Shown here in pieces: positions 32,970-40,947 of a stretch of DNA of 64,000 nucleotides. The translations under genes and the position numbers were made by a program. This stretch comes from JACVRW01 sp963821275 (GTDB taxonomy: Bacteria > Actinomycetota > Thermoleophilia > Solirubrobacterales > Thermoleophilaceae): contig CAWGDF010000001.1 in assembly GCA_963821275.1 (NCBI GenBank), positions 682,001-746,000 of the forward strand, written 5' to 3'. The notes below the pieces were generated by a model that was not told where the DNA came from, made no database searches, and worked only from the letters and a program-made list of their open reading frames with translations. Position 1 is the stretch's first letter. Each line of letters starts with the position of its first letter.

Positions 32970-34382
32970 CTACTGCGTCTTGTCGGAGCCCGCGACCACC
33001 ACGACGGTGGCGTCGCCGGCCAGGCCCTGGCTCGCCGGGTCGACGGGCTCGCGCTGGGCGATGCCCAGCCGGCGGCTCACCGCCGCCGCCTCGCGCTCCT
33101 TGCCGGGAGCGAACAGGACCACCGACTCGGCTCGGTTCTGGTCGGAGCCGTTGGCGATGGTGCCGATGGTGAAGCCCGAGCTCTCCACGCGATCGGCGAC
33201 CTGAGCGGCCAGGCCCTGCACCGTGGTGCCGTTCAGGACGGCCACGGTCACGGTGCCGGGATCGACCCCGGCAGCGCGGCCGCCTTGGTTCCCCTGCTCC
33301 TGCGATTGCTCGGCGGGGGCGGCCTGACGCGACTGGGGCTCTCCGCCGCCGCCCTCGTCGCCGGCGGGCTGGAGCAGGGCGAACGCCGCGCCACCGGCCA
33401 CGATCAGGACGCCGGCGATCACGAGCACCAGATACAGCGGGCGCCGGTACCAGGGGTGACCGGGCGCTGCGATGACCTCGGTGGGCTGGGGCGATGGACG
33501 CGCGGTGCTGCCGGCCCTGGCGGCGGGCCGCGTGGGCGGACGCGGTGGGCCCGCTGGGGCCGGACGCTTGACGGCGCTGCCCGCGCCCGTCGCCTGGGGT
33601 GACTTGGCGGAAGCGACCTGCGGCGCCGGGCCGGCCGTGCCCGTGGCGGGCGGCTTGCCCGGCGCGGGAGCGACCGCGCCCGCGGCGGGGGTGGCCGCCG
33701 GAGCCGGACGTGGTTGAGCGGGAGCGGCGCCGGGTTCCGAGCCCGCGCCGGGGGCGGGAGATTGCTCGGCCGGCTTGGTCTGGGTCGCGGCCGCCGCTTC
33801 GGCGCCTGCCGCCGCAGGCTCGCCGGCCTCAGCCGGCGTGGGTTGCCCGGCCTCGCCGGACGCCGGCTGCCCGGCCTCGGCCCCCGGGGCAACCTTCTTC
33901 GTGGCCTCGGCCCGCGCCGGGGCGTTGGCCGCAGCAGCCGTGGCCGGCCCGGCCGCCGCCGTGGTGGGCGCCGGCGCCGGGGCGCCGGCGGCATTGCCGC
34001 TTCCCGGCTTGCCCGCGGGCGCTCGCTTCTCCTGGGCCGCCGCCGTGGCGGCTGCCGGCCGCGCGCCGGCCGCAGCGGCGGCCGCGGGCGCCGGGGAGGG
34101 ACCGCCGCGGGCGCCGGCCGCGGGAACGGGGCGGGGGGCGGCGGTCGAAGGGACCGGCGGGGGCGCCGCGCCGGTGGAAGCCTGCTGGGGCTGGGCCCCA
34201 ACCCGGCCGGGCACCGGCTGCTGGCCGGGCACCACCTCCTCGGCTCGTTCCGGCGCCCGGCCCGCCCACTCGCGCAACCGCTTCACATCCCGCGCCTGCG
34301 AGAAGTACAGGGCGGAGAGGATCGCGAGGCCGACGATGGAAGCAAGGCCGGCGTAGGCGCCGATCTGCTCGATGATCTCCAT
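32970..34382 (-). CDS. LytR_C domain membrane protein with long Ala/Pro linker
   Basis: The 470-residue protein has an N-terminal membrane helix (IGAYAGLASIVGLAILSALYFS), about 270 residues of low-complexity Ala/Pro/Gly sequence, a second membrane helix (PLYLVLVIAGVLIVAGGAAFALL, about 325-347) and a C-terminal LytR_C domain (TVTVAVLNGTTVQGLAAQVADRVESSGF to VVVVAG). LytR_C domains accompany wall-glycopolymer attachment proteins, but the catalytic LCP domain is absent here. A TAAGGT box stands 13 nt upstream of the start. The linker may span the cell envelope or be cytoplasmic, depending on topology, which I cannot settle. Confidence 0.8.
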   Translation of the reverse strand: MEIIEQIGAYAGLASIVGLAILSALYFSQARDVKRLREWAGRAPERAEEVVPGQQPVPGRVGAQPQQASTGAAPPPVPSTAAPRPVPAAGARGGPSPAPAAAAAAGARPAAATAAAQEKRAPAGKPGSGNAAGAPAPAPTTAAAGPATAAAANAPARAEATKKVAPGAEAGQPASGEAGQPTPAEAGEPAAAGAEAAAATQTKPAEQSPAPGAGSEPGAAPAQPRPAPAATPAAGAVAPAPGKPPATGTAGPAPQVASAKSPQATGAGSAVKRPAPAGPPRPPTRPAARAGSTARPSPQPTEVIAAPGHPWYRRPLYLVLVIAGVLIVAGGAAFALLQPAGDEGGGGEPQSRQAAPAEQSQEQGNQGGRAAGVDPGTVTVAVLNGTTVQGLAAQVADRVESSGFTIGTIANGSDQNRAESVVLFAPGKEREAAAVSRRLGIAQREPVDPASQGLAGDATVVVVAGSDKTQ

Positions 34383-34442
34383 GAAGAAGGAACGAACCTT
34401 AGCCGCGAGGCTGGTCGACTACACGGATAAACCTTCCGATGG

Positions 34443-36302
34443 CTACAGGGTCAGCGCACGCTCGGCCGAAAGCTCCGCCACCGCGCTCGCCAAGCCCGTC
34501 GAGTCGCCGCTGTAGACGAGCTCCTCGATGCGGATGAAGGCGCTCTCGACCCAGTCCGGGCCGAGGGGCGAGCGCGCCGCGCAGACGATCCGCTCGGCGG
34601 GCGTCGGCTGGGGCCGCTCACCGGGGTTGAAGAGCTCCTCGTGCAGCTTCTCGCCCGGGCGCCGGCCGACGATCTCGACCGCGATGTCCACGTCCGGCTC
34701 GTAGCCCGCCAGGCGGATCATGTTGCGCGCCAACTCGGCGATCTTCACCGGGTCGCCCATCTCTAGGACGAACACCTCGCCGCCGGTGGCCAGCTCACCC
34801 GAGCGGATGATCAGCTGCACCGCCTCGGGGATCGTCATGAAGTAGCGGGTCATCTTCGCGTCGGTGACCGTCACCGGCCCACCCTGCTGGATCTGGCGCC
34901 GGAAGATCGGCACCACCGAGCCGGATGAGCCGAGCACGTTGCCGAAGCGCACCGAGGCGTAGCGCGTGCCCTTCCAGCGATTCTGGGCGGCCTCGACCGC
35001 CCACTCGGCCAGCGCCTTGGAGGCGCCCATCACCGTGGCCGGGCTCACGGCCTTGTCGGTGGAGACCAGCACGAAGCGCTCGGCGCCCGCCTCCCCGGCG
35101 GCAGCCGCCACGATCCGGGTGGCCACGGCGTTGTTTCGCACCGCCTCCACGGGGTTCTCCTCCATCAACGGGACGTGCTTGTAGGCCGCGGCGTGGAACA
35201 CCACCGAGGGCTTCTCCTCGGCGAAGATCTCGCGCATGCGGGTGGCGTCCTTGCAGTCCGCCAGCAGGGGCGCCACGCGGGCGAAGTGGCGCTCCTCCTC
35301 GAGCTCCCGGCGAATCTCGAACAGCGCGTTCTCGGCGTTCTCCACCAGGACGAGCCGCTTCGGCGCGACGCGGGCGATCTGCCGTGAGAGCTCCGCCCCG
35401 ATCGAGCCGCCGGCCCCGGTCACGAGCACCACCCGGCCGCGGAGGTAGGCGCCCACGCGGTCTATCTCGACGCGCAGGGGCTCGCGCCCGAGCACGTCCT
35501 CCACGCGCACCTCACGCACCTGGCGCATGAGGTTCACGCCGCCTGAGAGGAGCTCGAACGTGGTGGGCAGCGTGCGCACCAGGATTCCGCGCTCGCGGCA
35601 GGCGGTGACCACCTGCTGGCGCAGGACACCCGGCGCCGAGGGGATGGCGATGATCACCTCGTCGGGCTCGGTGTCGTCCAGCACTCGCGGCAGGTCGGCC
35701 GTGGTGCCAAGCACCTTGTGGCCCGCAATGCGCATGCCCTGCTTCCGCGGGTCGTCGTCGACGTAGCCGATCGGCGCCGACGACAGCTCCGGGTTGCGGC
35801 GCAGCTCGAAGGCCACCTGCTGGCCGCCGTTGCCCGCGCCGACGATCAGCACCTCGCGCGCGGCGCGCTCCAGCAGCGACCCGCGCTGCGGGCGCTCGAA
35901 GAGGCCGCGGACCACGAAGCGAGAGCCCGCGACGAAGGCCAGCGTGAGCAGGAAGTCCAGCGCGATCACGCCGCGCGGCGGGTCGGTCCGGCCGATCGAG
36001 ATCAAGAACAGCGCGGCGATGAGAACGACGGTGGAGGCGATCACCGCCTTGAGGATCGACTCGAAGTCGCGCTGGTCCACGAAGCGCCAGAGCTTCGAGT
36101 AGAGCCCGAAGAGAGCGAAGACCACGAGCTTCATCGCGACCGCGAAGACGATCGTGTCGCCGAGCAGGCTCTCGTAGCGGGCCGGGATGCCGTCGTCGAA
36201 GCGCAGCACGTAGGCCAGCGTGTAAGCCGCCGCGAGCAGGCAGGCGTCGACGCCGACCTGCCCAAGGCGGCGCGCGGTGACGGAGGAGCTCAGACGTCTC
36301 AT
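34443..36302 (-). CDS. CapD-like nucleoside-diphosphate sugar 4,6-dehydratase/epimerase
   Basis: The 619-residue enzyme has four membrane helices (about 15-115), a first Rossmann domain (EVLIVGAGNGGQQVAFEL, residues about 148-260) and the cytosolic catalytic short-chain dehydrogenase domain from about 285: VVLVTGAGGSIGAELSRQI for NAD(P), VFHAAAYKHVPLMEENP, STDKAVSPATVMGASKALAE. The catalytic SMK triad typical of membrane-bound dehydratases replaces the SYK of soluble ones (MGASK). It belongs to the WbpM/PglF/CapD group that makes UDP-4-keto-6-deoxy sugars, feeding the DegT aminotransferase two genes upstream. Confidence 0.92.
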   Translation of the reverse strand: MRRLSSSVTARRLGQVGVDACLLAAAYTLAYVLRFDDGIPARYESLLGDTIVFAVAMKLVVFALFGLYSKLWRFVDQRDFESILKAVIASTVVLIAALFLISIGRTDPPRGVIALDFLLTLAFVAGSRFVVRGLFERPQRGSLLERAAREVLIVGAGNGGQQVAFELRRNPELSSAPIGYVDDDPRKQGMRIAGHKVLGTTADLPRVLDDTEPDEVIIAIPSAPGVLRQQVVTACRERGILVRTLPTTFELLSGGVNLMRQVREVRVEDVLGREPLRVEIDRVGAYLRGRVVLVTGAGGSIGAELSRQIARVAPKRLVLVENAENALFEIRRELEEERHFARVAPLLADCKDATRMREIFAEEKPSVVFHAAAYKHVPLMEENPVEAVRNNAVATRIVAAAAGEAGAERFVLVSTDKAVSPATVMGASKALAEWAVEAAQNRWKGTRYASVRFGNVLGSSGSVVPIFRRQIQQGGPVTVTDAKMTRYFMTIPEAVQLIIRSGELATGGEVFVLEMGDPVKIAELARNMIRLAGYEPDVDIAVEIVGRRPGEKLHEELFNPGERPQPTPAERIVCAARSPLGPDWVESAFIRIEELVYSGDSTGLASAVAELSAERALTL

Positions 36303-37300
36303 GAATCGGCGGCGGAGAGAAGCAGTGTGACGAGTTCGCGCGGGTCACGGCGGATCCGCACGGCTGCCTGCGCCGGCCGGCGCTCCAGCCTGAACGCCTC
36401 GGGGTTCTCCAGCCGCCGCAGGCGACCCTCGCGGAGGAGCGCCTCGTCGACCGCGCCCAGCCGTCCCTCGAACGTCGTATAGACGGGAGTGCCCAGGGCG
36501 ACGGCCTCGCGGTTCATCGTACCGCCGGCGGAGATCACCAGGTCCGCGAAGGCCACGAGGCTCTGGGCGTCCACCGCCCGCTCCGGGACCGTGAAGCGGC
36601 CCAGCCGGAGGACCTCGTCGCGCTGCGCGGGCGTGCGCGGCAGGACGACGGTCTGAGCGCTCGCGGCGGCCAGGCGCTCCAGCACGCGCCTGAACAGCGG
36701 GTTCTCGAAGCGGTGGTAGAGCGACACCTCAGGAGGCGTGCGCACGACCACAAGCTCCCGATCCCGATCCAGGCCCAGCTCCGCCAGGACCGACCCGTCG
36801 GGCTCGAAGTCGGCCAGGTAGTACTCCTCCTTGAGGCCCGGGTAGCGGCGCAGCTTGCCCCGGGCGCCGTAGCGCTCGAGGCGGCCGGGGGGAATCACCT
36901 CGGGCACCACCACGACGCGCGCCAGGCGGCAGTTCACCTGGTGCTGCACGGCAGCGAACTCGTAGTCGAAGGCGGTGGCGCTCGGGATGCGCAGCAGCGA
37001 GGCGGCCACGGTCACGTCGTTGGAGCCGTGACCCATCGCCACGTCAAAGCGCCGGCCCCGGGCCCAACGGGCCAGCTCGGCGCTCCGCGTGGCCAGCCCG
37101 ATGCCCTTGGCCACGAGCCCCTCGCCGCGGTGGCGGCCGATCGCCGTGTGCTCGATGCCGAAGCGCTCACACAGCTCCAGCGTCTGGGCGAACGCCCGCG
37201 CCGTGACCTGCACGTCGTGCCCGTCGGCCCGCATGGCCTCGATCAGCGGGCGCATCACGAGCACGTGGGGGCTGTTGGTCAGATCGATCCAGACGCGCAC
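36299..37300 (-). CDS. DUF354 glycosyltransferase-like protein
   Basis: The 333-residue protein starts at GTG 37300. The DUF354 signature is complete: MRVWIDLTNSPHVLVMRPLIEAM at the N terminus, VAMGHGSNDVTVAASLLRIPSATAFDYEFA, and a UDP-GlcNAc-2-epimerase/MurG-like C-terminal domain (DLVISAGGTMNREAVALGTPVYTTFEGRLGAVDEALLREGRL). The fold suggests a GT-B sugar-nucleotide enzyme. The reaction is unknown. It overlaps the aminotransferase gene by 22 bp and the CapD gene by 4 bp, so all three are one operon. Confidence 0.88.
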   Translation of the reverse strand: MRVWIDLTNSPHVLVMRPLIEAMRADGHDVQVTARAFAQTLELCERFGIEHTAIGRHRGEGLVAKGIGLATRSAELARWARGRRFDVAMGHGSNDVTVAASLLRIPSATAFDYEFAAVQHQVNCRLARVVVVPEVIPPGRLERYGARGKLRRYPGLKEEYYLADFEPDGSVLAELGLDRDRELVVVRTPPEVSLYHRFENPLFRRVLERLAAASAQTVVLPRTPAQRDEVLRLGRFTVPERAVDAQSLVAFADLVISAGGTMNREAVALGTPVYTTFEGRLGAVDEALLREGRLRRLENPEAFRLERRPAQAAVRIRRDPRELVTLLLSAADS

Positions 37301-38316
37301 GTGTCGACCACCGTCCGCACGTCGTCCTCGGTGACCTGGGTGCCCATCGGAAGGGCGACGTTGGTGCGGGCGGCCTCCTCGGTCCCCGGTAGCTCGACGG
37401 ACGCCGCGATCGCGGGCTGCCGGTGCACCGGCAGCCGGTAGTAGCCGACGCCCTCAGGCCGCTCCGAGCGGACCAGGTACAGGTGGTACACGTGCCGTGC
37501 CCCGTCCACCTCCTGGGGAAGCGACACGTGGTCGCCCAGGCCCGCCCGCGCATACGCGGCCGCCACCTCGCGCCGGCGCTCGTTCCAGCCGTCGAGCTCC
37601 GGCAGCAGCACCCGCAGCACCGCGGCCTGCATCTCGTCCAGGCGCGAGTTGTAGCCCACGTCGGTGAACGTGCGCTTGTCCCTGGAGCCGTGGAAGCGGA
37701 GGAGCCGGGCCCGCTCGGCGATCGCGTCGTCATCGGTGACGACGGCCCCGCCGTCACCCAGGCAGGGGAGGTTCTTCGAGGGAAAGAACGAGAACGTGGC
37801 CGCCTGGCCGAGCGCGCCCGCCCTGACGCCGTCGTATGAGCCGCCGGCCGCCTGGGCCGCGTCCTCCACCACCGGCACGCCGAAGCGGCGCAGCTCGGGC
37901 ACCGGCGCGACGTTCCCGAACAGGTGCACAGGCACGATCGCCTTGGTCCTGGGCGTGAGCGCCGCCTCCACGGTCTCGGGCGTGACGCAGAAGGTGGCGG
38001 GATCGATGTCGCAGAACACGGGCGTCGCGCCGGCCACGATGGCCGCCTCGGCCGTCGCGTAGAACGTGAACGAGGGCATCACCACCTCGTCGCCCGGTCC
38101 GATGCCCAGCGCGCGCAGGGCGATCGTGAGGGCGTCGGTGCCGTTGGCCACCCCCACGCAGTGGCGGACACCCAGGTAGGCGGCGAACTCGCGCTCGAAC
38201 GCCTCCACCTCGGGTCCGAGGATGTAGCGCCCGCTGCGGGCCACGCGGGCCAGCCGCTCCTCGATCGCGGGCATGTAGGCGTCCAGGCTGGACTTGAACA
38301 GCGGGACCGGGCTCAT
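37279..38316 (-). CDS. DegT/DnrJ/EryC1/StrS sugar aminotransferase
   Basis: The 345-residue PLP enzyme has the DegT hallmarks: VGVANGTDALTIALRALGIGPGDEV (PLP phosphate site), VVEDAAQAAGGSYDG, and the Schiff-base lysine in FSFFPSKNLPCLGDGGAV. The C-terminal GYNSRLDEMQAAVLRVLLPELD and HVYHLYLVR are also typical. It would aminate the keto sugar produced by the CapD-like dehydratase. First gene of a three-gene operon. Confidence 0.92.
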   Translation of the reverse strand: MSPVPLFKSSLDAYMPAIEERLARVARSGRYILGPEVEAFEREFAAYLGVRHCVGVANGTDALTIALRALGIGPGDEVVMPSFTFYATAEAAIVAGATPVFCDIDPATFCVTPETVEAALTPRTKAIVPVHLFGNVAPVPELRRFGVPVVEDAAQAAGGSYDGVRAGALGQAATFSFFPSKNLPCLGDGGAVVTDDDAIAERARLLRFHGSRDKRTFTDVGYNSRLDEMQAAVLRVLLPELDGWNERRREVAAAYARAGLGDHVSLPQEVDGARHVYHLYLVRSERPEGVGYYRLPVHRQPAIAASVELPGTEEAARTNVALPMGTQVTEDDVRTVVDTCASGSI

Positions 38317-38326
38317 GAGCGGTCGC

Positions 38327-38332
38327 TACCCT
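38327..38332 (+). promoter_or_regulatory. -10 box TACCCT, leaderless promoter candidate
   Basis: TACCCT ends 10 nt before the ATG at 38343, inside the 26-bp gap between the divergent aminotransferase and DedA genes. Confidence 0.4.
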
Positions 38333-38342
38333 ACCCGCCGCT

Positions 38343-38993
38343 ATGACCGTGCTCGCCTCGATCACGGATCCGATCGTCGAGGTGGCCGTGGACGTGGTGG
38401 ATGCGATGGGCCTGCCCGGGGTCTTCATCCTGATGCTCCTCGAAAGCGCCTGCATCCCCGTGCCCAGCGAGGCCACCATGCTGTTCGCCGGCTTCAACGT
38501 CTCGCGCGGCGAGTACAGCCTGTTCGCCGCCACCGCGGTCGGGTCCATCGCCAACCTGGTCGGCTCCTGGATCGCGTACGGGATCGGCTACGCGGGCCGG
38601 GTCGATCTCCTGGAGAAGCACGGCAAGAAGCTTCACATCAAGAAGTCGTACCTGGAGTGGGCCGACCGCTGGTTCGAGCGACACGGCGACGCCACGGTGT
38701 TCTTCACCCGCATGCTGCCGATCATCCGGACCTTCATCTCGCTTCCTGCCGGAGTGGCCAGGATGCCGTTCTGGCGCTTCAGCGTGCTCAGCCTGGCCGG
38801 CTGCATTCCGTGGGTCCTGATGCTCACCTTCATCGGCAAGCAGGCGGGCGACAACTGGGAGTCCTGGAAGGACTACCTGCACTACGTGGACTACGCGGTC
38901 GCAGCGGCAATCGTGATCGGCGTGATCTACCTCGTGGTGCGCGCCCGGCGCCGTCGTAACGATCAGGGCTCTCCGGCGCCCGAGTCGGCCTGA
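38343..38993 (+). CDS. DedA family membrane protein
   Basis: The 216-residue integral protein shows the DedA/VTT signature: LLESACIPVPSEATMLFAGFNV with the acidic residue, then WFERHGDATVFFTRMLPIIRTFISLPAGVARMPFWRF with conserved Arg and Gly, and a final helix near 185-205. DedA members include undecaprenyl-phosphate flippases (UptA). Being coupled to uppP (undecaprenyl-diphosphatase), recycling of the lipid carrier is a sensible inference here. Confidence 0.9.
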   Translation: MTVLASITDPIVEVAVDVVDAMGLPGVFILMLLESACIPVPSEATMLFAGFNVSRGEYSLFAATAVGSIANLVGSWIAYGIGYAGRVDLLEKHGKKLHIKKSYLEWADRWFERHGDATVFFTRMLPIIRTFISLPAGVARMPFWRFSVLSLAGCIPWVLMLTFIGKQAGDNWESWKDYLHYVDYAVAAAIVIGVIYLVVRARRRRNDQGSPAPESA

Positions 38994-39760
38994 CCGGGCC
39001 GAGGATCTCGCTCGCGGAGGCGCTGCTCCTGGGCGCCATCCAGGGCCCGACCGAGCTGCTGCCGGTGTCGAGCTCGGGGCACGTCGCCCTCCTCGGTCGC
39101 CTGCTGGGCCGGGGCTACGCCCGCCTTCCCGGCGACGCGCGCAAGACGTTCGAGGTCACGCTGCACGCGGGGTCGGCACCGGTCGTGGCCGTCGCGGCAC
39201 TGCGCCTCTCCGAAGAGGGCTTCGAGCCTGCCGGGCTCGCGCTCACCTTCCTCCCCCCGGCGGCGGCCGGCCTCGCCCTGGAGAAGCCGATCGAGCAGCG
39301 GCTGGGCGGGCCGGTCAGCGTCGGGACGGCCCAGATCGCGGCCGGCGCTGCGCTGCTGCTGGCCGACCGGCGGCCGGCGCGGCGCCAGACACCGACCGCG
39401 GGCGACCGGCTGGCGGTGGGGCTTGGTCAGGCCGTGGCCCTGGTGCCCGGCGTGTCCCGCTCGGGAGCGGCTCTCACAGCCGCCCGCCTGCGCGGCCTGT
39501 CCCGTCCGGCCTCGCTGAGCCTCGCGCTGGGCGCCGCGCTCCCTGTAACCGTGGCGGCGACGGCGCTCAAGGGCGTGCGCATGGCCCGGAGCGGTGAGGT
39601 GGACAAGCAGGCGCTCGCCGGCGCCGGCGCTGCGCTCGTCTCCTCGGCGGCTGCGCTCCCGTTGATGAGGCGGCTCGAGCGAGCCCGCTCCTGGGGGCCG
39701 CTCGCCGCCTACCGGATCGCGATCGGCGCCCTGGCACTGATAACCGGTCGATCCGCTTGA
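38990..39760 (+). CDS. uppP: Undecaprenyl-diphosphatase UppP (BacA), apparent CTG start
   Basis: A membrane enzyme of about 256 residues that turns undecaprenyl diphosphate into the monophosphate carrier. Both active-site motifs are present: AIQGPTELLPVSSSGH (the usual QGxTE reads QGPTE) and VPGVSRSGAALTAARL. The first canonical start, GTG 39065, falls within LPVSSSGH and would remove the catalytic glutamate, so translation must start upstream. The only candidate near the previous stop is CTG 38990 (LTGPRISLAEALLLG), forming a CTGA overlap with dedA. It is slightly shorter than typical BacA. Confidence 0.88.
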   Translation: MTGPRISLAEALLLGAIQGPTELLPVSSSGHVALLGRLLGRGYARLPGDARKTFEVTLHAGSAPVVAVAALRLSEEGFEPAGLALTFLPPAAAGLALEKPIEQRLGGPVSVGTAQIAAGAALLLADRRPARRQTPTAGDRLAVGLGQAVALVPGVSRSGAALTAARLRGLSRPASLSLALGAALPVTVAATALKGVRMARSGEVDKQALAGAGAALVSSAAALPLMRRLERARSWGPLAAYRIAIGALALITGRSA

Positions 39761-40842
39761 ATCAGTCCGTGGCCGAAGGCGCATACGCACGGGCCGGGGT
39801 GAACCAGGCGCAGTCGGGCGTCGCCGTGGAGGCGCTGGTGGAGGTGCTCGCCGGCATCCGCACCGGCCGCCCGAGCCTCGCGGCCCTGGGATCGGGCCAC
39901 TACGCCAACGTCCTGCGGCTTGACGAGCGGCGCGGCCTCGCCCTCTCCTGCGACAGCGTCGGCTCCAAGGTGATCGTCTGCGAGCAGCTCGGCCGCTACG
40001 ACACCATCGGCATCGACCTCATCGGCATGAACGCCAACGACGTGGTCTGCGTGGGCGCCGACCCGATCGCGCTGCTGGACTACATCGCGGTCGAGGAAGC
40101 CGCGCCCGACGTGCTCGGCCAGATCGGGGTGGGGCTGCGTGAGGGCGCCGAGCGGGCCGCGCTGGAGATCCCCGGCGGCGAGCTGGCCGTGCTCCCAGAG
40201 CTGCTGCGCGGGCATCCTTCCCCGCACGGGTTCGACCTGGTGGGCTTCTGCGTCGGCCTCGTCGATCTCGACGCGATCGTCACGGGGAGCGACATCGAGC
40301 CGGGCGACGCCGTCGTCGGCCTGCCCTCGAGCGGCATCCACTCCAACGGGCTCAGCCTTGCCCGCCGGGTGCTGGACGATCTCGACGAGCCCCTGGGCGA
40401 AGGCACAGTGGGCGACCTCCTGCTGGAGCCGACGGTGATCTACGTGCGGGCGGTACGAGAGCTGCTGAGCTCCGAGATCGCGGTGCGCGGGCTGGCCCAC
40501 ATCACCGGCGACGGCTTCCTGAACCTGCTGCGGCTCGAGGCGGACGTGGGCTACCGGATCGACGCTCCGCTGCCCGTTCCGCGCGTGTTCGAGCTGATCG
40601 CCCGGCGCGGCGGGGTCGAGGACGCCGAGCTGTATGAGGTCTTCAACATGGGCTGCGGCTTTGTCTGCGTGGTGCCGGCGGCGGAGGCCGAGCCGGCGGT
40701 CGAGCTGCTCTCCGCGCACCACCCGGGCACCGCGGTGATCGGCAGCGTGAGCGACCGGGCGGGCGTGGTGGAGCTGCCGGGGCAGGGCCTGATCGGCCGG
40801 CGGGGCGAGGGCTTCGTTCGTAGCGGGACTGAAGCGGGGTAA
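39757..40842 (+). CDS. purM: Phosphoribosylformylglycinamidine cyclo-ligase (AIR synthetase)
   Basis: The 361-residue PurM converts FGAM and ATP to AIR in purine synthesis. The TTG start at 39757 overlaps the uppP stop (TTGA). Conserved blocks: YARAGVNQAQSGVAVEAL, ALSCDSVGSKVIVCEQLGRYDTIGIDLIGMNANDVVCVGADPI, the ATP-binding GLPSSGIHSNGLSLARRVL, and GLAHITGDGFLNLLRL. The coupling of a purine gene to lipid-carrier genes appears to be simple operon crowding. Confidence 0.93.
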   Translation: MNQSVAEGAYARAGVNQAQSGVAVEALVEVLAGIRTGRPSLAALGSGHYANVLRLDERRGLALSCDSVGSKVIVCEQLGRYDTIGIDLIGMNANDVVCVGADPIALLDYIAVEEAAPDVLGQIGVGLREGAERAALEIPGGELAVLPELLRGHPSPHGFDLVGFCVGLVDLDAIVTGSDIEPGDAVVGLPSSGIHSNGLSLARRVLDDLDEPLGEGTVGDLLLEPTVIYVRAVRELLSSEIAVRGLAHITGDGFLNLLRLEADVGYRIDAPLPVPRVFELIARRGGVEDAELYEVFNMGCGFVCVVPAAEAEPAVELLSAHHPGTAVIGSVSDRAGVVELPGQGLIGRRGEGFVRSGTEAG

Positions 40843-40917
40843 GGAGGGCGGGCCCGAAGGGGGTTCCTGACGTTCCGTCCCACTATTGGACGTTTCGTAG
40901 GGAACCCCCCCTTACCC
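40837..40917. repeat. Structured intergenic element, copy B
   Basis: A 9-bp stem GGGGGTTCC/GGAACCCCC (40859-40867 and 40901-40909) holds an ACG/CGT helix and a CGTCC/GGACG hairpin with CACTATT loop. The symmetric internal loops read TG/AG and TTC/TTT. An outer 8-bp pair GGGTAAGG/CCTTACCC (40837-40844 and 40910-40917) includes the purM stop codon. The 51-nt core aligns gap-free with copy A at 7264. It lies between convergent genes. Confidence 0.6.
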
Positions 40918-40947
40918 AGCCAATTCCACGGCGCCGGCGGAGAACGG

